From the NCBI GenBank assembly GCA_021108275.1, contig JAIORD010000005.1, positions 1-64,000 on the forward strand: a stretch of 64,000 bases of DNA, in the 5' to 3' direction. The DNA comes from Methanococcoides sp. (GTDB taxonomy: Archaea > Halobacteriota > Methanosarcinia > Methanosarcinales > Methanosarcinaceae). The notes beneath the pieces were generated by a model, which saw nothing but the letters and a program-made list of their open reading frames with translations, was not told where the DNA came from and made no database searches. The position numbers were made by a program, and so were the translations under genes. How positions within the stretch are numbered: the stretch's first letter is position 1; every line of letters begins with the position of its first letter. This document shows, one piece after another, positions 17,214-27,780 of this stretch.

Positions 17214-18992
17214 ATGGGAAAATATAGATGTTCCGTCTGTAACTGGGTCTATGATGAAGAAGTGGAAGGGCAGGATTTCGATTCCCTGCCCGACGACTTC
17301 ACATGTCCTGTCTGTGGCGCTCCAAAGTCGGCATTTGCTTCAGAGGCAGGGGCTAAAGGTAAGGAAGATATAAAGACCACTGTTGCAGAGAAGATAATTG
17401 AGCAACTTGAGGTCTTTGGCGTAAAGTATGTTTACGGAATACCAGGAGATTCCAACTTACCGCTGATAGAAGCCATTCGAAAGAGTGAAAAGATAAGGTT
17501 CATCCTTACAAGACATGAGGAGACAGCTGCTTTTATGGCATCTGCTCACGGAAAGATGACCGGAGAGCTCGGAGTATGCATGTCCATAGCAGGTCCGGGT
17601 TGCACTAACCTGATAACCGGATTGATGGACGCTGCCACTGACAGAAGTCCCGTACTTGCATTTGCGGGACAGATCCCTGAAGTGTACCTTGGAAGTGAGG
17701 CGTTCCAGGAAATAGACCAGATCGAACTGTTCAAACCATTCACGGAATTCGCAGAGACCATTGCAAGGGAGAATCAGGCTCTTAAGCTTGTCACAATGGC
17801 GACTAAATATGCTTTCAAGAAACCCGGCGTATCAGTATTGAGTACACCAACAGACATACTTGCAGAAAAACTTGATGAGAAGGTATATTCCATCGAAAAA
17901 AGAGTATTTTCCAACAAAGTGGCTCCAAAGGATGATGATGTTCAGAAAGCTGCAGACTTCATCAATAGTTGTCAGAAGGTCACTCTTTTTGCAGGTTGGG
18001 GTTCCAGACACAGTGGAAAGCTGATAAAAGAGCTCTCTGCAAGACTGAACGCACCTGTTGCAACCACATCAAGAGCAAAAGGTGTTGTACACGAAAATGA
18101 TAGATTTAGCCTTGGAGTACTGGGGTCCATCGGTTCGAAACACGCTGCAAAGGCAATAAAGAACTGCGATCTGATAGTTATAATGGGTTCCGGTTTCAGG
18201 CAGGCGAACCTTGTACCTTCGGGAATAAAGATAGTCCAGATAGATATCGATCCGACAAAGCTCGGCAAGACCTTTGACGTTGATGCGGGGATCGTCGGTG
18301 ATGCGGAACTAGTTCTCCAAAAACTTCTGCCACTTATTGAACAGAAGGAAGAGAATACAGAATTCCTTGAATATATCGACAGAATGAAACAGGACCACCG
18401 CGAAGAACTTGAAACTGAAGCAAACGACCTTTCCATTCCGATAAATTCGGGTTATGTGATACAGGCCATAAAACGTCATGCAGACAAAGATGCGATCATC
18501 TGTGTTGATGTTGGGGACCATACATACTGGTTCTACAAGAAGTTCATGTGTGAAGGACAGAGGACATTCATGTCCGCAAATATTGCAAGTATGGGATTTG
18601 CACTCCCAGCGGCATTGTCAGCGAAACTTGATTATCCGGATAAGCAGGTCATCTGTGTGACAGGCGATGGTGGCTTTGCAATGTTAATGGGAGATTTCAC
18701 TACCGCTGTAAGAGAAGACCTTGGAATAAATGTCATAGTCTTTAACGATGGTAAGCTCAAGAACATAAAGAAAGAACAGCTACGAGATAATTATCCTGAA
18801 TACGGTGTGAGTTTCCCGAATCCAGACTTTGCACAATTTGCCAACTCTGCAGGAGGCGAAGGTTACAGGATCGAAGACCCGAATGATCTCGATGCTGTAC
18901 TTAAAAAAGCATTCTCATCTGAAAAGGCATCGCTTATTGAAGTTATCGTTGACCCGGATAAGATGGCTGCAAGCACAAAAAGGGTAGATTAA
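17214..18992 (+). CDS. Rubredoxin fused to a thiamine diphosphate enzyme (pyruvate oxidase/acetolactate synthase family)
   Basis: The 592-residue protein starts with a rubredoxin (Cys6, Cys9, Cys31, Cys34). After a short linker follows the three-domain TPP fold from about residue 55: the catalytic Glu in RHEETAAFMA, the middle domain, and the cofactor motif GDGGFAMLMGDF with a later N. It is closest in type to pyruvate oxidase, pyruvate decarboxylase or acetolactate synthase; the substrate cannot be told. The fused rubredoxin suggests electrons leave the enzyme through it, perhaps to the CDGSH protein upstream. Start ATG lies 24 bp after that gene. Confidence 0.88.
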   Translation: MGKYRCSVCNWVYDEEVEGQDFDSLPDDFTCPVCGAPKSAFASEAGAKGKEDIKTTVAEKIIEQLEVFGVKYVYGIPGDSNLPLIEAIRKSEKIRFILTRHEETAAFMASAHGKMTGELGVCMSIAGPGCTNLITGLMDAATDRSPVLAFAGQIPEVYLGSEAFQEIDQIELFKPFTEFAETIARENQALKLVTMATKYAFKKPGVSVLSTPTDILAEKLDEKVYSIEKRVFSNKVAPKDDDVQKAADFINSCQKVTLFAGWGSRHSGKLIKELSARLNAPVATTSRAKGVVHENDRFSLGVLGSIGSKHAAKAIKNCDLIVIMGSGFRQANLVPSGIKIVQIDIDPTKLGKTFDVDAGIVGDAELVLQKLLPLIEQKEENTEFLEYIDRMKQDHREELETEANDLSIPINSGYVIQAIKRHADKDAIICVDVGDHTYWFYKKFMCEGQRTFMSANIASMGFALPAALSAKLDYPDKQVICVTGDGGFAMLMGDFTTAVREDLGINVIVFNDGKLKNIKKEQLRDNYPEYGVSFPNPDFAQFANSAGGEGYRIEDPNDLDAVLKKAFSSEKASLIEVIVDPDKMAASTKRVD

Positions 18993-19273
18993 GGAACTAC
19001 CTCAACCCCTTTCCAAAAAGCAAAATGACCCGTTATCTCTTTTGCTGCCTCCTTCGGTTCAAGATAGGACCAGGCAGCGTCCTTATTTTCGTCCCCATTG
19101 ACAACGACATCAAAATAATATGCCAGACCCTTCCAGGGACATGTTGAGCGGGTATCCGACTCTCTTAGATATTCTTTGTTCACCGACTCAGGTGGGAAAT
19201 AAAGATTCCCTTCGATCTCTTTTACCGAATCACTTTCCGCAAGTACAACTCCATTCCATTTTGCTATTGCCAT
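18989..19273 (-). CDS. DUF427 protein
   Basis: The 94-residue protein is of the DUF427 family (ESDTRSTCPWKGLAYYFDV and WSYLEPKEAAKEI are characteristic). The ATG at 19271-19273 lies 5 nt after GGAGTGG; an upstream in-frame GTG is part of that site. Its end overlaps the end of the convergent TPP gene by 4 bp. The family has no assigned reaction. Confidence 0.85.
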   Translation of the reverse strand: MAIAKWNGVVLAESDSVKEIEGNLYFPPESVNKEYLRESDTRSTCPWKGLAYYFDVVVNGDENKDAAWSYLEPKEAAKEITGHFAFWKGVEVVP

Positions 19274-19365
19274 AATAACCACTCCTTAAAAACAGTTGAA
19301 GAACATCGCTTGTGTGGTTTTCGGTAAACAGCACTTAATGAAATTAAAAATATCTTGTATGGGAA

Positions 19366-19953
19366 TCAACAATCATCAAAGATAGAGATACCCATTTCCT
19401 GAAGAATTGTACCAAGCCTGAAAAGAGGAAGACCAACGACATTGAAGAAATCCCCATTGATACTTTCAACAAGCACAGCCCCTTTCCCCTGTATTGCAAA
19501 AGCCCCCGCTTTGTCAAGCGGTTCTCCTGAATTCACATAGGATCCGATCTCATCAGATGACATTTTTTTCATATTCACATCTGTACTCACGTATTCACTG
19601 ACACATTTGCCAGAATCTATATCGAGAACCGTCATTCCGGAGATAGCCTGAACAGACTTCCCACTTATACTTTCAAGCATTTCTTTTGCCTTTTCCAGAG
19701 TATGTGGTTTCCCCAGAACGGCTCCTTCACAGAAAACAACAGTGTCTGCGGAGATGGTGATGCCCGAATCGAACCTTAAGGCAACATCCTTTGCTTTCTC
19801 CAAAGAGTGAAAGACCACCAGTTCTTCAACAGTCATGTCTTGGCGATGAGTTTCCTCGTACGAGCTAACGCACACCTCAAAATTATTCCCGATCAACTGA
19901 GAAAGCAGTTCTTTCCTGCGAGGAGAGGCGGAAGCAAGTACGACCTTTCTCAC
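19366..19953 (-). CDS. maf: Maf-like nucleoside triphosphate pyrophosphatase
   Basis: The 195-residue protein has the [10 protein letters not shown] motif at the N-terminus, ISADTVV and the [14 protein letters not shown]-type loop. Maf proteins hydrolyse non-canonical or modified NTPs. The start is GTG (19951-19953) right after the stop of the U32 gene, with AAAGG upstream; longer in-frame extensions lie inside the U32 gene and are not used. It is translationally coupled to U32. Confidence 0.9.
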   Translation of the reverse strand: MRKVVLASASPRRKELLSQLIGNNFEVCVSSYEETHRQDMTVEELVVFHSLEKAKDVALRFDSGITISADTVVFCEGAVLGKPHTLEKAKEMLESISGKSVQAISGMTVLDIDSGKCVSEYVSTDVNMKKMSSDEIGSYVNSGEPLDKAGAFAIQGKGAVLVESINGDFFNVVGLPLFRLGTILQEMGISIFDDC

Positions 19954-19954
19954 A

Positions 19955-22435
19955 TCACACACCTTTGAAATAGTGACCGGAAGTGAAATCAGAACCCCGT
20001 TTGGAATAGATGACCGCATCCTTACCATCCATGACCCGGCGATATGCAGATGTAATTTCCTGAACATCCTTTTTACCATAAAGGGAAAGGTCCAGACGTA
20101 TCACATCAATCCCACATTCTTCGAACTTGTCCACATGGTCCAGCATCTCAATGACCATTGAATCATAGATAAGCGTCCTTTCCCCGACACGCTTGACAGG
20201 ATATTCATCACTCTTCGAATCGACAAGAAGGACCTCACTGCCTTCAATGGTGATCCCATTATCGAGCAGAGGCTTTAGCAGATCATGTTCGGTTATGAGC
20301 ATAAGTTCCCGTCCATGTGCAACCGCTTCGAGTTGGTGAGACTTACCGCGGCAGGAGATATCATCTGCCACATCTTTCATCTCATCCATATTGAGTTCAC
20401 TGGAAAGGGTCACACGGAATGCCCCTGCCCTGTAGAACTCATCCGAAGTATAGGAATTGAATGTGTTGAACTCCTTCTGCACAACAAAAGGAATGCTCAT
20501 CTTTCTTGCCAACTCGACCTGTCCCAGAGTATAACAAGCTATACGCAGACCTTCCTCTTTTACGGTCTCGAACATTGGAACAAGTGCATTCAGTTCAGCC
20601 TCATGCGATATACGGGGAGCCAGCACAACGATCTCCACCGTTTCCTTGACATCCCTGAACATTTCAGCATACTCCTCTGAAAGCAATTCCGAGAACTTAC
20701 TAATCGGCAGATAAACAATATCAGCACCACACTCCACAGCGTCAAAAAGAGCACCGCTGTTCTTTACTTCCACACTTAGGAGAGGGACATAAGTTTCAGA
20801 TCCAGCAGCATCCGTACTATCACAGAAGTGTGTCATATCGGACAACTTCGGATGCTTTTCCTCCCTTCGGTAAGATGCCAGTATCTTTTCAAGCAGCATA
20901 TCCGCAGCCTGCCTTCTGGCATTTGTGAGCACTCCCATAGGAATGAAGATCTCGCCATTTATGTTCACATCGACGTCCTTTGCCTCAAATGAGGTATCAC
21001 CGAGCTTTTCCATGACCTCAACGATCTTTTCCTTTGACATCGGTGCCTTCTGGGCCTTTTGTACTACGAACTCATCGACGAATTCTGCACTAAATAAAGC
21101 AGATGAGATCCTGACCTTCAACACCTCATCCAAACCTGCATCCACTTCAATGGAAACCGGCAACCCCTGTTTTCGTGTTCGCTGCAAACGTTCCAGAAGT
21201 CTTTGATCTGTAGTCAGATAGACCTCATTGCCAACGGAAACAGCCTTACCGGTCTTCGAGCTTATCTCAAGAGTAACAGTGTCCCCTTTATTTGCTTCCT
21301 TGATCTCCTCGCCATCTGCATCAAAAAGCTTGTTCACAGCTGACCCCAGAACACCGGCCTTTGTATGTATGCCCACACCATCTTTCAGACGAATATTCTC
21401 ATCCAATGTCAGAGTAATACTTGTATTGTACTTGAAATCCTTCACATTGGTGATCTTGCCCAAAAAGACACCATAACTTGAACTGTATTTCGAATGTGCA
21501 ACATTCCTGTCACCAAGAACAAAACCCTTGGTAAATCCTCTATAGAACAACTGTGCAAGGTCTTTCTCGAATCCCTTGACATCATCCTCGTCAAGTTCCT
21601 CGGAACCACAGAAAGCTTCCACAACCTGCTTATAAGCCTGAGAACTTTCAGTCACATATTCCGGTCTTTTCATCCTGCCTTCTATCTTCAGGCTTTTCAC
21701 ACCGGTTTTGACAATATCACCGATCTCAGAAAGAGTGCAAAGCTCCGCACAACTGATAGGGAATCTACCTGTTATCTTCTCATTGATAGTTCGACCGTTC
21801 ACAACAAAAACATAAGGTCGTCTGCAAGGCTGTGCACAAGCACCACGATTGGCACTGCGGTCATTAATGAAACTGCTGAAAAGACATTTACCGGAATAAG
21901 AGTAGCACAACGCACCGTGTACGAATATCTCGATCTCAACATCGGAATTCTTAACGATATCCTCGATCTCCCGGACCTCAAGTTCCCTCGAGACAATAAC
22001 ACGGACAGCACCAGCATTTGCTATAAAGTCCACACCTTCGATGGTGTGAACGGTCATCTGTGTGCTCGCATGCAATGCAAGATCAGGATAGTTCCGATGA
22101 AGGATGCTCAAAAGCCCGAGGTCCTGAAGGATGATTGCATCGATACCAAGCAAATATGCTTTATCCACAACATCAAGGGCATGCTGGAGCTCATTCTGTT
22201 TCACAGGTATGTTCAATGCAAGGAAAGCCTTGATACCATGAGAGTGAAGCAGGTCGATGGTTTCCTCAAGATCATCTACGGAAAAGTTCTTCGCGCCTTT
22301 TCTTGCATTAAGATCCGTAACACCAAAATAGACAGCATCGGCACCGCCTTTAATTGCGCCCACCAATGCATCGACATCGCCCGCAGGAGCCAGTATTTCC
22401 GGAGGAGTATTACAGACCGTATTATCATTTTTCAA
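19955..22435 (-). CDS. U32 peptidase-family protein (RlhA-like)
   Basis: The 826-residue protein begins with the U32 fold ([20 protein letters not shown], then ADAVYFG). It has the signature [19 protein letters not shown], and a second Cys cluster [12 protein letters not shown] that binds iron-sulfur in this family. The C-terminal half contains a DUF3656-like region and a second U32-like segment. Bacterial RlhA with this layout hydroxylates C2501 of 23S rRNA, so an RNA hydroxylase role is plausible. The start seems to be TTG at 22433-22435 with only a weak ribosome binding site. A hairpin (22461-22489) separates it from the preceding repeat-protein gene. Confidence 0.85.
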   Translation of the reverse strand: MKNDNTVCNTPPEILAPAGDVDALVGAIKGGADAVYFGVTDLNARKGAKNFSVDDLEETIDLLHSHGIKAFLALNIPVKQNELQHALDVVDKAYLLGIDAIILQDLGLLSILHRNYPDLALHASTQMTVHTIEGVDFIANAGAVRVIVSRELEVREIEDIVKNSDVEIEIFVHGALCYSYSGKCLFSSFINDRSANRGACAQPCRRPYVFVVNGRTINEKITGRFPISCAELCTLSEIGDIVKTGVKSLKIEGRMKRPEYVTESSQAYKQVVEAFCGSEELDEDDVKGFEKDLAQLFYRGFTKGFVLGDRNVAHSKYSSSYGVFLGKITNVKDFKYNTSITLTLDENIRLKDGVGIHTKAGVLGSAVNKLFDADGEEIKEANKGDTVTLEISSKTGKAVSVGNEVYLTTDQRLLERLQRTRKQGLPVSIEVDAGLDEVLKVRISSALFSAEFVDEFVVQKAQKAPMSKEKIVEVMEKLGDTSFEAKDVDVNINGEIFIPMGVLTNARRQAADMLLEKILASYRREEKHPKLSDMTHFCDSTDAAGSETYVPLLSVEVKNSGALFDAVECGADIVYLPISKFSELLSEEYAEMFRDVKETVEIVVLAPRISHEAELNALVPMFETVKEEGLRIACYTLGQVELARKMSIPFVVQKEFNTFNSYTSDEFYRAGAFRVTLSSELNMDEMKDVADDISCRGKSHQLEAVAHGRELMLITEHDLLKPLLDNGITIEGSEVLLVDSKSDEYPVKRVGERTLIYDSMVIEMLDHVDKFEECGIDVIRLDLSLYGKKDVQEITSAYRRVMDGKDAVIYSKRGSDFTSGHYFKGV

Positions 22436-22460
22436 AATATCAACTCATCAATTTTAAGGG

Positions 22461-22489
22461 AGGTATCTTACTTTCCGTAAGAAATACCT
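22461..22489 (-). terminator. Long hairpin between the repeat-protein gene and the U32 gene
   Basis: AGGTAT and CTTAC pair with GTAAG and ATACCT around a 5-nt loop (GGAAA on minus), with a 2-nt bulge, giving 11 bp. It has no T-run. It may end or process the long upstream transcript. Confidence 0.5.
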
Positions 22490-22512
22490 ATCCCTATAAA
22501 AGAACTTCCTGT

Positions 22513-25500
22513 TCAGATCTCGCTTCTTAATTCCCGTGCTGCCTCATGCATACGGATAGAATCTTCGCCCCTTCCCATCTCACCAAGCAATGAACCAAGA
22601 TTATCAAGGGTTATGGAAGCGTGTTTCTTGTAACGAACATTCTCCGGGTCAGCATTAAGCAATTCAACATATGCCTCAAGTGCTGATTCATAGATGCTCT
22701 TTGCATCTTCATGGCGACCCATATCCGCGAACAGTTTTGCAAGATTGTTCAATGTAAGAGCAGCGCCGTACTGATATGCTGAATCCTCTTTATCCCTGTC
22801 AAAAAGATCGACATATGTTTTAAGGGAAGCCTCGAACATTGCTTTGGCTTCTGCAAACTCACCATCCTGTGCAAACATCGTACCAAGGTTGTTCCTGATA
22901 GAAGCTATCCCGAACTCCTGCAGCATTGGCGATTCACCTTTCTCGATAAGCATGTTCCTGATGCTTAATGACATATCATAACTTGAACGTGCATCAACAT
23001 TCCTACCAGCATTCATCAAAAAACTGCCCATGCGGTCATAGAGATCAGCCACCTTCGTATGATGCGAAAGATCAGAGGGATCAATAAGAGAAAGCTTCTC
23101 GTACATAGAGATAAGGACATTGAGGTCAGATTCCTTTTTACTGACATCACAGTCAATTTCAAGAAGACTTTCCATATCCGACAATACATTACGGAACATA
23201 GAAATGAAAGTGACGTTTTCAGGCTCCTCTTGCATCAATTTCATCAGGATATTAAGAGTGGAACCATACCTTGAACGGACATCATCGATACGACCAGCAT
23301 TCATCAAAAGACCGATTATTAGCTCATTGAGTTCCACGATCTTAATATGATACGAAAGATCGGAAGGAACCAGAGTGAAAAGCTTCTCGTACATAGAGAT
23401 GAGGAAATTGAGGTCAGATTCCTTTTTACTGGCATCAAATTCCGTTTCGAGAAGAGATTCCATATCAGTAAGTATCGTATGAACCATGGAAAGGAAAGTG
23501 ACATTATCAGGTTCTTTCTGTAACAGATCCATAAGAACATCAAGGATGGAATCGGACCTTGAACGCGCATCATCAAGACGACCAGTATTTATCAAAAGGA
23601 TGATCATACGGTCATTGAATTCAGCGATCTTTGCATGATATGAGAGATTGGAAGGATCAAGAACGGAAAGCTTCTCGTACATAGAGATGAGGAAATTGAG
23701 GTCAGATTCCTTTTTACCGGCATCAAATTCCGTTTCGAGAAGAGATTCCATATCAGCCAATATCGTATGGACCATGGAAAGGAAAGTGACATTATCAGGC
23801 TCCTTATGTAACAGATCCATAAGAACATCAAGGATGGAATCGGACCTTGAAAGCGCATCATCGAGACGACCAGCATTTATCAAAAGGATGATCATACGGT
23901 CATTGAGTTCAGCGATCTTTGCATGATACGAGAGATCGGAAGGATCAAGAACGGAAAGCTTCTCGTACATAGAGATGAGGAAATTGAGGTCAGATTCCTT
24001 TTTACCGGCATCAAATTCCGTTTCGAGAAGAGATTCCATATCAGCCAATATCGTATGGACCATGGAAAGGAAAGTGACATTATCAGGCTCCTTATGTAAC
24101 AGATCCATAAGAACATCAAGGATGGAATCGGACCTTGAAAGCGCATCATCGAGACGACCAGCATTTATCAAAAGAATGATCATGAGGTCATTGAGTTCGG
24201 TGAGCTTTGCCGGATAGGAGAGATCGGAAGGATCAAGAGCGGAAAGCTTCTCATACATAGAGATGAGTAAATTGAGGTCAGATTCCTTTTTACTTGCATC
24301 AAATTCCGTTTCGAGAAGAGATTCCATATCAGCCAATATCGTATGGACCATGGAAAGGAAAGTGACATTATCAGGCTCCTTATGTAACAGATCCATAAGA
24401 ACATCAAGGATGGAATCGGACCTTGAAAGCGCATCATCGAGACGACCAGCATTTATCAAAAGGATGATCATACGGTCATTGAGTTCAGCGATCTTTGCAT
24501 GATACGAGAGATCGGAAGGATCAAGAACGGAAAGCTTCTCGTACATAGAGATGAGGAAATTGAGGTCAGATTCCTTTTTACTGACATCACTTTCAGTTTC
24601 AAGAAGAGATTCCATATCAGTAAGTATCGTACGGACCATGGAAAGGAAAGTGACATTATCAGGCTCCTTATGTAACAGATCCATAAGAACATCAAGGATG
24701 GAATCGGACCTTGAAAGCGCATCATCGAGACGACCAGCATTTATCAAAAGAATGATCATGAGGTCATTGAGTTCGGTGAGCTTTGCCGGATAGGAGAGAT
24801 CGGAAGGATCAAGAGCGGAAAGCTTCTCATACATAGAGATGAGGACATTGAGTTCATCTTCCTTTTCAGTGTCAGAACTATAAGTCTCAAGAAGATATTC
24901 CATGTCACTAAGTATCGTACGTATCATGGAAAGGAAAGTGACATTATCAGATTCCTTTTGTAACAGGTCCATAAGAACGTCAAGGGTAGAATCATATTTT
25001 GAACGGGCATCGGCAAGGCGGCCAGCATTTATCAAAAGAATTATCATGCCCTCATTGAGTTCGGCGAGCTTTGCCGGATAGGAGAGATCTGAAGGATCAA
25101 GAGCGGAAAGCTTCTCATACATAGAGATGAGGACATTGAAAACATATTCTTTTTCACTATCATCATCGTTCATTTTGATGAGGGATTCCATATCAGTAAC
25201 TACAGTACGGACCACAGAAAGGAAAGTGACATTCCCAGGATCCTCATTGATAAGGTCCATCATATCGTTAAATGTGGACTCATATTTAGAACGAGCAGCA
25301 CTGAGACGACCGGAGTTCATCAGAACCTTTCCCATGCGGTGATCGAGTTGTGCGATCTTCACATGATGAGATGTATCGGATGGGTATAGCTGGGAAAGTT
25401 TCTCGTACATAGAGATAAGGACATTGATGTCAAATTCCTTTTCGCTGTCAGCACAATCAATCGTAAGAAGATGTTCCATATCGGCAAGTAAAGTACGGAA

Positions 25501-27648
25501 TATAGAATGGAAAGTGACATTATCAGGACCCTCCTGAATGAGATCCATAAGAACAGTGAGTGCGGAATCATACTTTGTACGGGCAGCATCGAGGCGCCCG
25601 GCGTTCATCAAAAGGTTGCCTACCCGCTCATTGAGTTCGGCGATCTTCACATTATGAGAAGGGTCGGAAGGATCAAGAATGGAAAGGTTCTCATATATAG
25701 AGATGAGAACATTGAGTTCAGATACTTTTTCACTTTCATCAGTGCTCATTTCAAAAAGAGATTCCATATCGTTCACTATTGTACGGAATATGGAAAGGAA
25801 ATTGGCATTATCAGGTTCTTCCTTGATCAATTTCGTCAGAACATTAAGTGTGGAACCATACCTTGAACGAGCATCATCAAGACGACCAGCATTCATCAAA
25901 AAACGACCCATGCGCTCATTGAGTACAGCGATCTTTACATGATGAGAGAAATCGGAAGGATCGATATTGGAAAGCATCTCGTACATAGATATAAGGAAAT
26001 CGAGCTCAGATTCCTGTTTGCTGGCATCAAATTCCGTTTCAAGAAGAGATTCCATATCATTAAGGATCGTACGAACCATGGAACGGAAATTGACATTATC
26101 AGGCTCCTTTTGCACCAGATCCATAAGAACATCAAGGATGGAATCGGACCTTGAACGAGCTTCAGCAAGAAGACCAGCATTTATCAAATGACGTATCATG
26201 CAGTTATCGAGATTGGAGATCTTTGTAACATAAGATACGTCAGAAGGATAAATATCGGAAAGATTCTCGTACATATAGATGAGGGTATTGAGATTAGATT
26301 TATGTTCGTTGACATCAAGATCAGTGTCAAGAAGAGATTCCATATCATCCAGCATATCACGGATCATGGAAAGTAAATTGACATTTTTAGGATCCTTCTG
26401 TATCAGATCCATTAGGTCATCAAGAGTGAGAGCAGCCTTTGCACGAACATCATCAAGGCGACCAGCACCTATCAGAAGGTGCACCATGCGGTCATTGAGT
26501 TCGGAGATCTTTGTAGCATATGAGAGATCAGAAGTATCAAGAATGGAAAGCTTCTCGTACATAGAGATGAGGAAATTGAGATCGACTTCTATTTCGTCGA
26601 CATCATTATCATTTTCAAGAAGAGATTCCATATCAGTAAGTATCGTACGGACCATTGGAAGGAAATTTGCGTTATCAGGCTCATCCATTATAAGGTCCAT
26701 AAGAACAGTAAGTGTGAACTCATACCTTGAACGGGCATCGGCAAGCATTCCCCTATCCGCATTGTCGTGGGGAAGATTTACCAGTCCGAGAATGGAATCA
26801 GTGATCCTTTCTATGAATCGTGGTTCATCCTTTGCGAGACTTTGAAGCATATCCACAAGTTCACGAAGCTTCTTGCTGGAAGCATCGTATTCACGCATAT
26901 CAAGAAGTAAATTGACCTGTTTTTCCAGTATATCTACTAGGTGGTCACGGAACAAATTGTCAGATGTATCGTTCTTTAGCAGTCCGGAATATCCGCCATA
27001 AGCACTTTCAAAATTCGCCCTTGCATCCTCCAGAAGTCCCATGTCATAGAGAAGATTGGCAAGATTGGTCTGAATGGTCAGAGCTTTAACACCATTGGAA
27101 TTGTTCAGAGGATCGAGTACAATGAGCTTAGTTGATAATTTAAGGGCTTTTTCGAAACTTTCTTTTGCATCTTTTTGCTGACCTATTTCAGCAAGGATGG
27201 TAGCAGCATCATTGAGCGCAGAAGAAGCAGATGAACAATTAACAACATTATTCGGCTCTTTTGAAAGCAGTTTATCATATGCTTTCACTGTTTCTTCAAA
27301 GAAGGGTCCTGCATGCCCTATGTCACCTTTATTGACAAGAAGAGTGGCGACCTTGTTCATAACCAGGGCTTTGTGCTCCACAAAGGAAGGATCCGATTTT
27401 GCAAGATCATCCAGTAGCTCAGATGCCTCTATGTACCTCTCAAGAGCTGCATCCAATTCCCCGTTGGATTCCATTATTTCTGCAACAGATTGAAGGGTAT
27501 TTATTAGCAGATCAATAGAGTCTGCATCCTTTGCTTGCTTTTCAGCAACAAGCAGTACCTCAAGAGCGTCTTTCTGCTGTCCGGCATCTAAAAGGGACAT
27601 CCCTTTTTTGAAATTACGAAGTGCCATATCTTTTGATCTTTGTGACAT
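22513..27648 (-). CDS. Giant tandem-repeat (TPR-like) protein
   Basis: The 1711-residue protein has no signal peptide or membrane helix. Residues about 1-300 and the last 160 are ordinary tetratricopeptide repeats (for example NNLGTMFAQDGEFAEAKAMFE). In between are 13 units of exactly 96 residues, each with a segment like LNFLISMYEKLSVLDPSDLSY followed by a NAGRLDDA helix. Units 8-11 are almost identical in DNA, which shows recent duplication. Likely a cytoplasmic scaffold built of helical pairs; partners unknown. It lies alone between larB (divergent) and the U32 gene. Confidence 0.85.
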   Translation of the reverse strand: MSQRSKDMALRNFKKGMSLLDAGQQKDALEVLLVAEKQAKDADSIDLLINTLQSVAEIMESNGELDAALERYIEASELLDDLAKSDPSFVEHKALVMNKVATLLVNKGDIGHAGPFFEETVKAYDKLLSKEPNNVVNCSSASSALNDAATILAEIGQQKDAKESFEKALKLSTKLIVLDPLNNSNGVKALTIQTNLANLLYDMGLLEDARANFESAYGGYSGLLKNDTSDNLFRDHLVDILEKQVNLLLDMREYDASSKKLRELVDMLQSLAKDEPRFIERITDSILGLVNLPHDNADRGMLADARSRYEFTLTVLMDLIMDEPDNANFLPMVRTILTDMESLLENDNDVDEIEVDLNFLISMYEKLSILDTSDLSYATKISELNDRMVHLLIGAGRLDDVRAKAALTLDDLMDLIQKDPKNVNLLSMIRDMLDDMESLLDTDLDVNEHKSNLNTLIYMYENLSDIYPSDVSYVTKISNLDNCMIRHLINAGLLAEARSRSDSILDVLMDLVQKEPDNVNFRSMVRTILNDMESLLETEFDASKQESELDFLISMYEMLSNIDPSDFSHHVKIAVLNERMGRFLMNAGRLDDARSRYGSTLNVLTKLIKEEPDNANFLSIFRTIVNDMESLFEMSTDESEKVSELNVLISIYENLSILDPSDPSHNVKIAELNERVGNLLMNAGRLDAARTKYDSALTVLMDLIQEGPDNVTFHSIFRTLLADMEHLLTIDCADSEKEFDINVLISMYEKLSQLYPSDTSHHVKIAQLDHRMGKVLMNSGRLSAARSKYESTFNDMMDLINEDPGNVTFLSVVRTVVTDMESLIKMNDDDSEKEYVFNVLISMYEKLSALDPSDLSYPAKLAELNEGMIILLINAGRLADARSKYDSTLDVLMDLLQKESDNVTFLSMIRTILSDMEYLLETYSSDTEKEDELNVLISMYEKLSALDPSDLSYPAKLTELNDLMIILLINAGRLDDALSRSDSILDVLMDLLHKEPDNVTFLSMVRTILTDMESLLETESDVSKKESDLNFLISMYEKLSVLDPSDLSYHAKIAELNDRMIILLINAGRLDDALSRSDSILDVLMDLLHKEPDNVTFLSMVHTILADMESLLETEFDASKKESDLNLLISMYEKLSALDPSDLSYPAKLTELNDLMIILLINAGRLDDALSRSDSILDVLMDLLHKEPDNVTFLSMVHTILADMESLLETEFDAGKKESDLNFLISMYEKLSVLDPSDLSYHAKIAELNDRMIILLINAGRLDDALSRSDSILDVLMDLLHKEPDNVTFLSMVHTILADMESLLETEFDAGKKESDLNFLISMYEKLSVLDPSNLSYHAKIAEFNDRMIILLINTGRLDDARSRSDSILDVLMDLLQKEPDNVTFLSMVHTILTDMESLLETEFDASKKESDLNFLISMYEKLFTLVPSDLSYHIKIVELNELIIGLLMNAGRIDDVRSRYGSTLNILMKLMQEEPENVTFISMFRNVLSDMESLLEIDCDVSKKESDLNVLISMYEKLSLIDPSDLSHHTKVADLYDRMGSFLMNAGRNVDARSSYDMSLSIRNMLIEKGESPMLQEFGIASIRNNLGTMFAQDGEFAEAKAMFEASLKTYVDLFDRDKEDSAYQYGAALTLNNLAKLFADMGRHEDAKSIYESALEAYVELLNADPENVRYKKHASITLDNLGSLLGEMGRGEDSIRMHEAARELRSEI
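22990..26730 (-). repeat. Thirteen tandem 288-bp coding repeats
   Basis: The landmark CTTCTC-GTACATAGAGAT (plus strand) recurs at 23096, 23383, 23671, 23959, 24247, 24535, 24823, 25111, 25399, 25687, 25975, 26263 and 26551, a strict 288-bp period. The central copies (about 23.6-24.8 kb) are nearly identical, the outer ones diverged. Confidence 0.92.
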
Positions 27649-27780
27649 GATCTATAAACCTGTGATTAGTACCTGATTTTCACGCTATCAGACTACATTT
27701 AAAGCAAGCTATCGTTATTAGTCTTTGCCTAAAAGGGACTTTTATTTATATAGCCCAGCCCATTGTTAAAAGGATCGAGC

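Noticed and set aside
21494-22480. 328-residue plus-strand frame opposite the U32 gene
   Set aside because: Antisense shadow; the minus-strand frame has clear family motifs and this one has none.
23604-24740. Series of 90-residue minus-frame and 80-residue plus-frame repeats
   Set aside because: They are shadows of the 288-bp repeats of the large repeat protein in other frames.
22990-26730. CRISPR array
   Set aside because: The repeats are 288 bp, coding and without spacers; no cas genes occur in the window.
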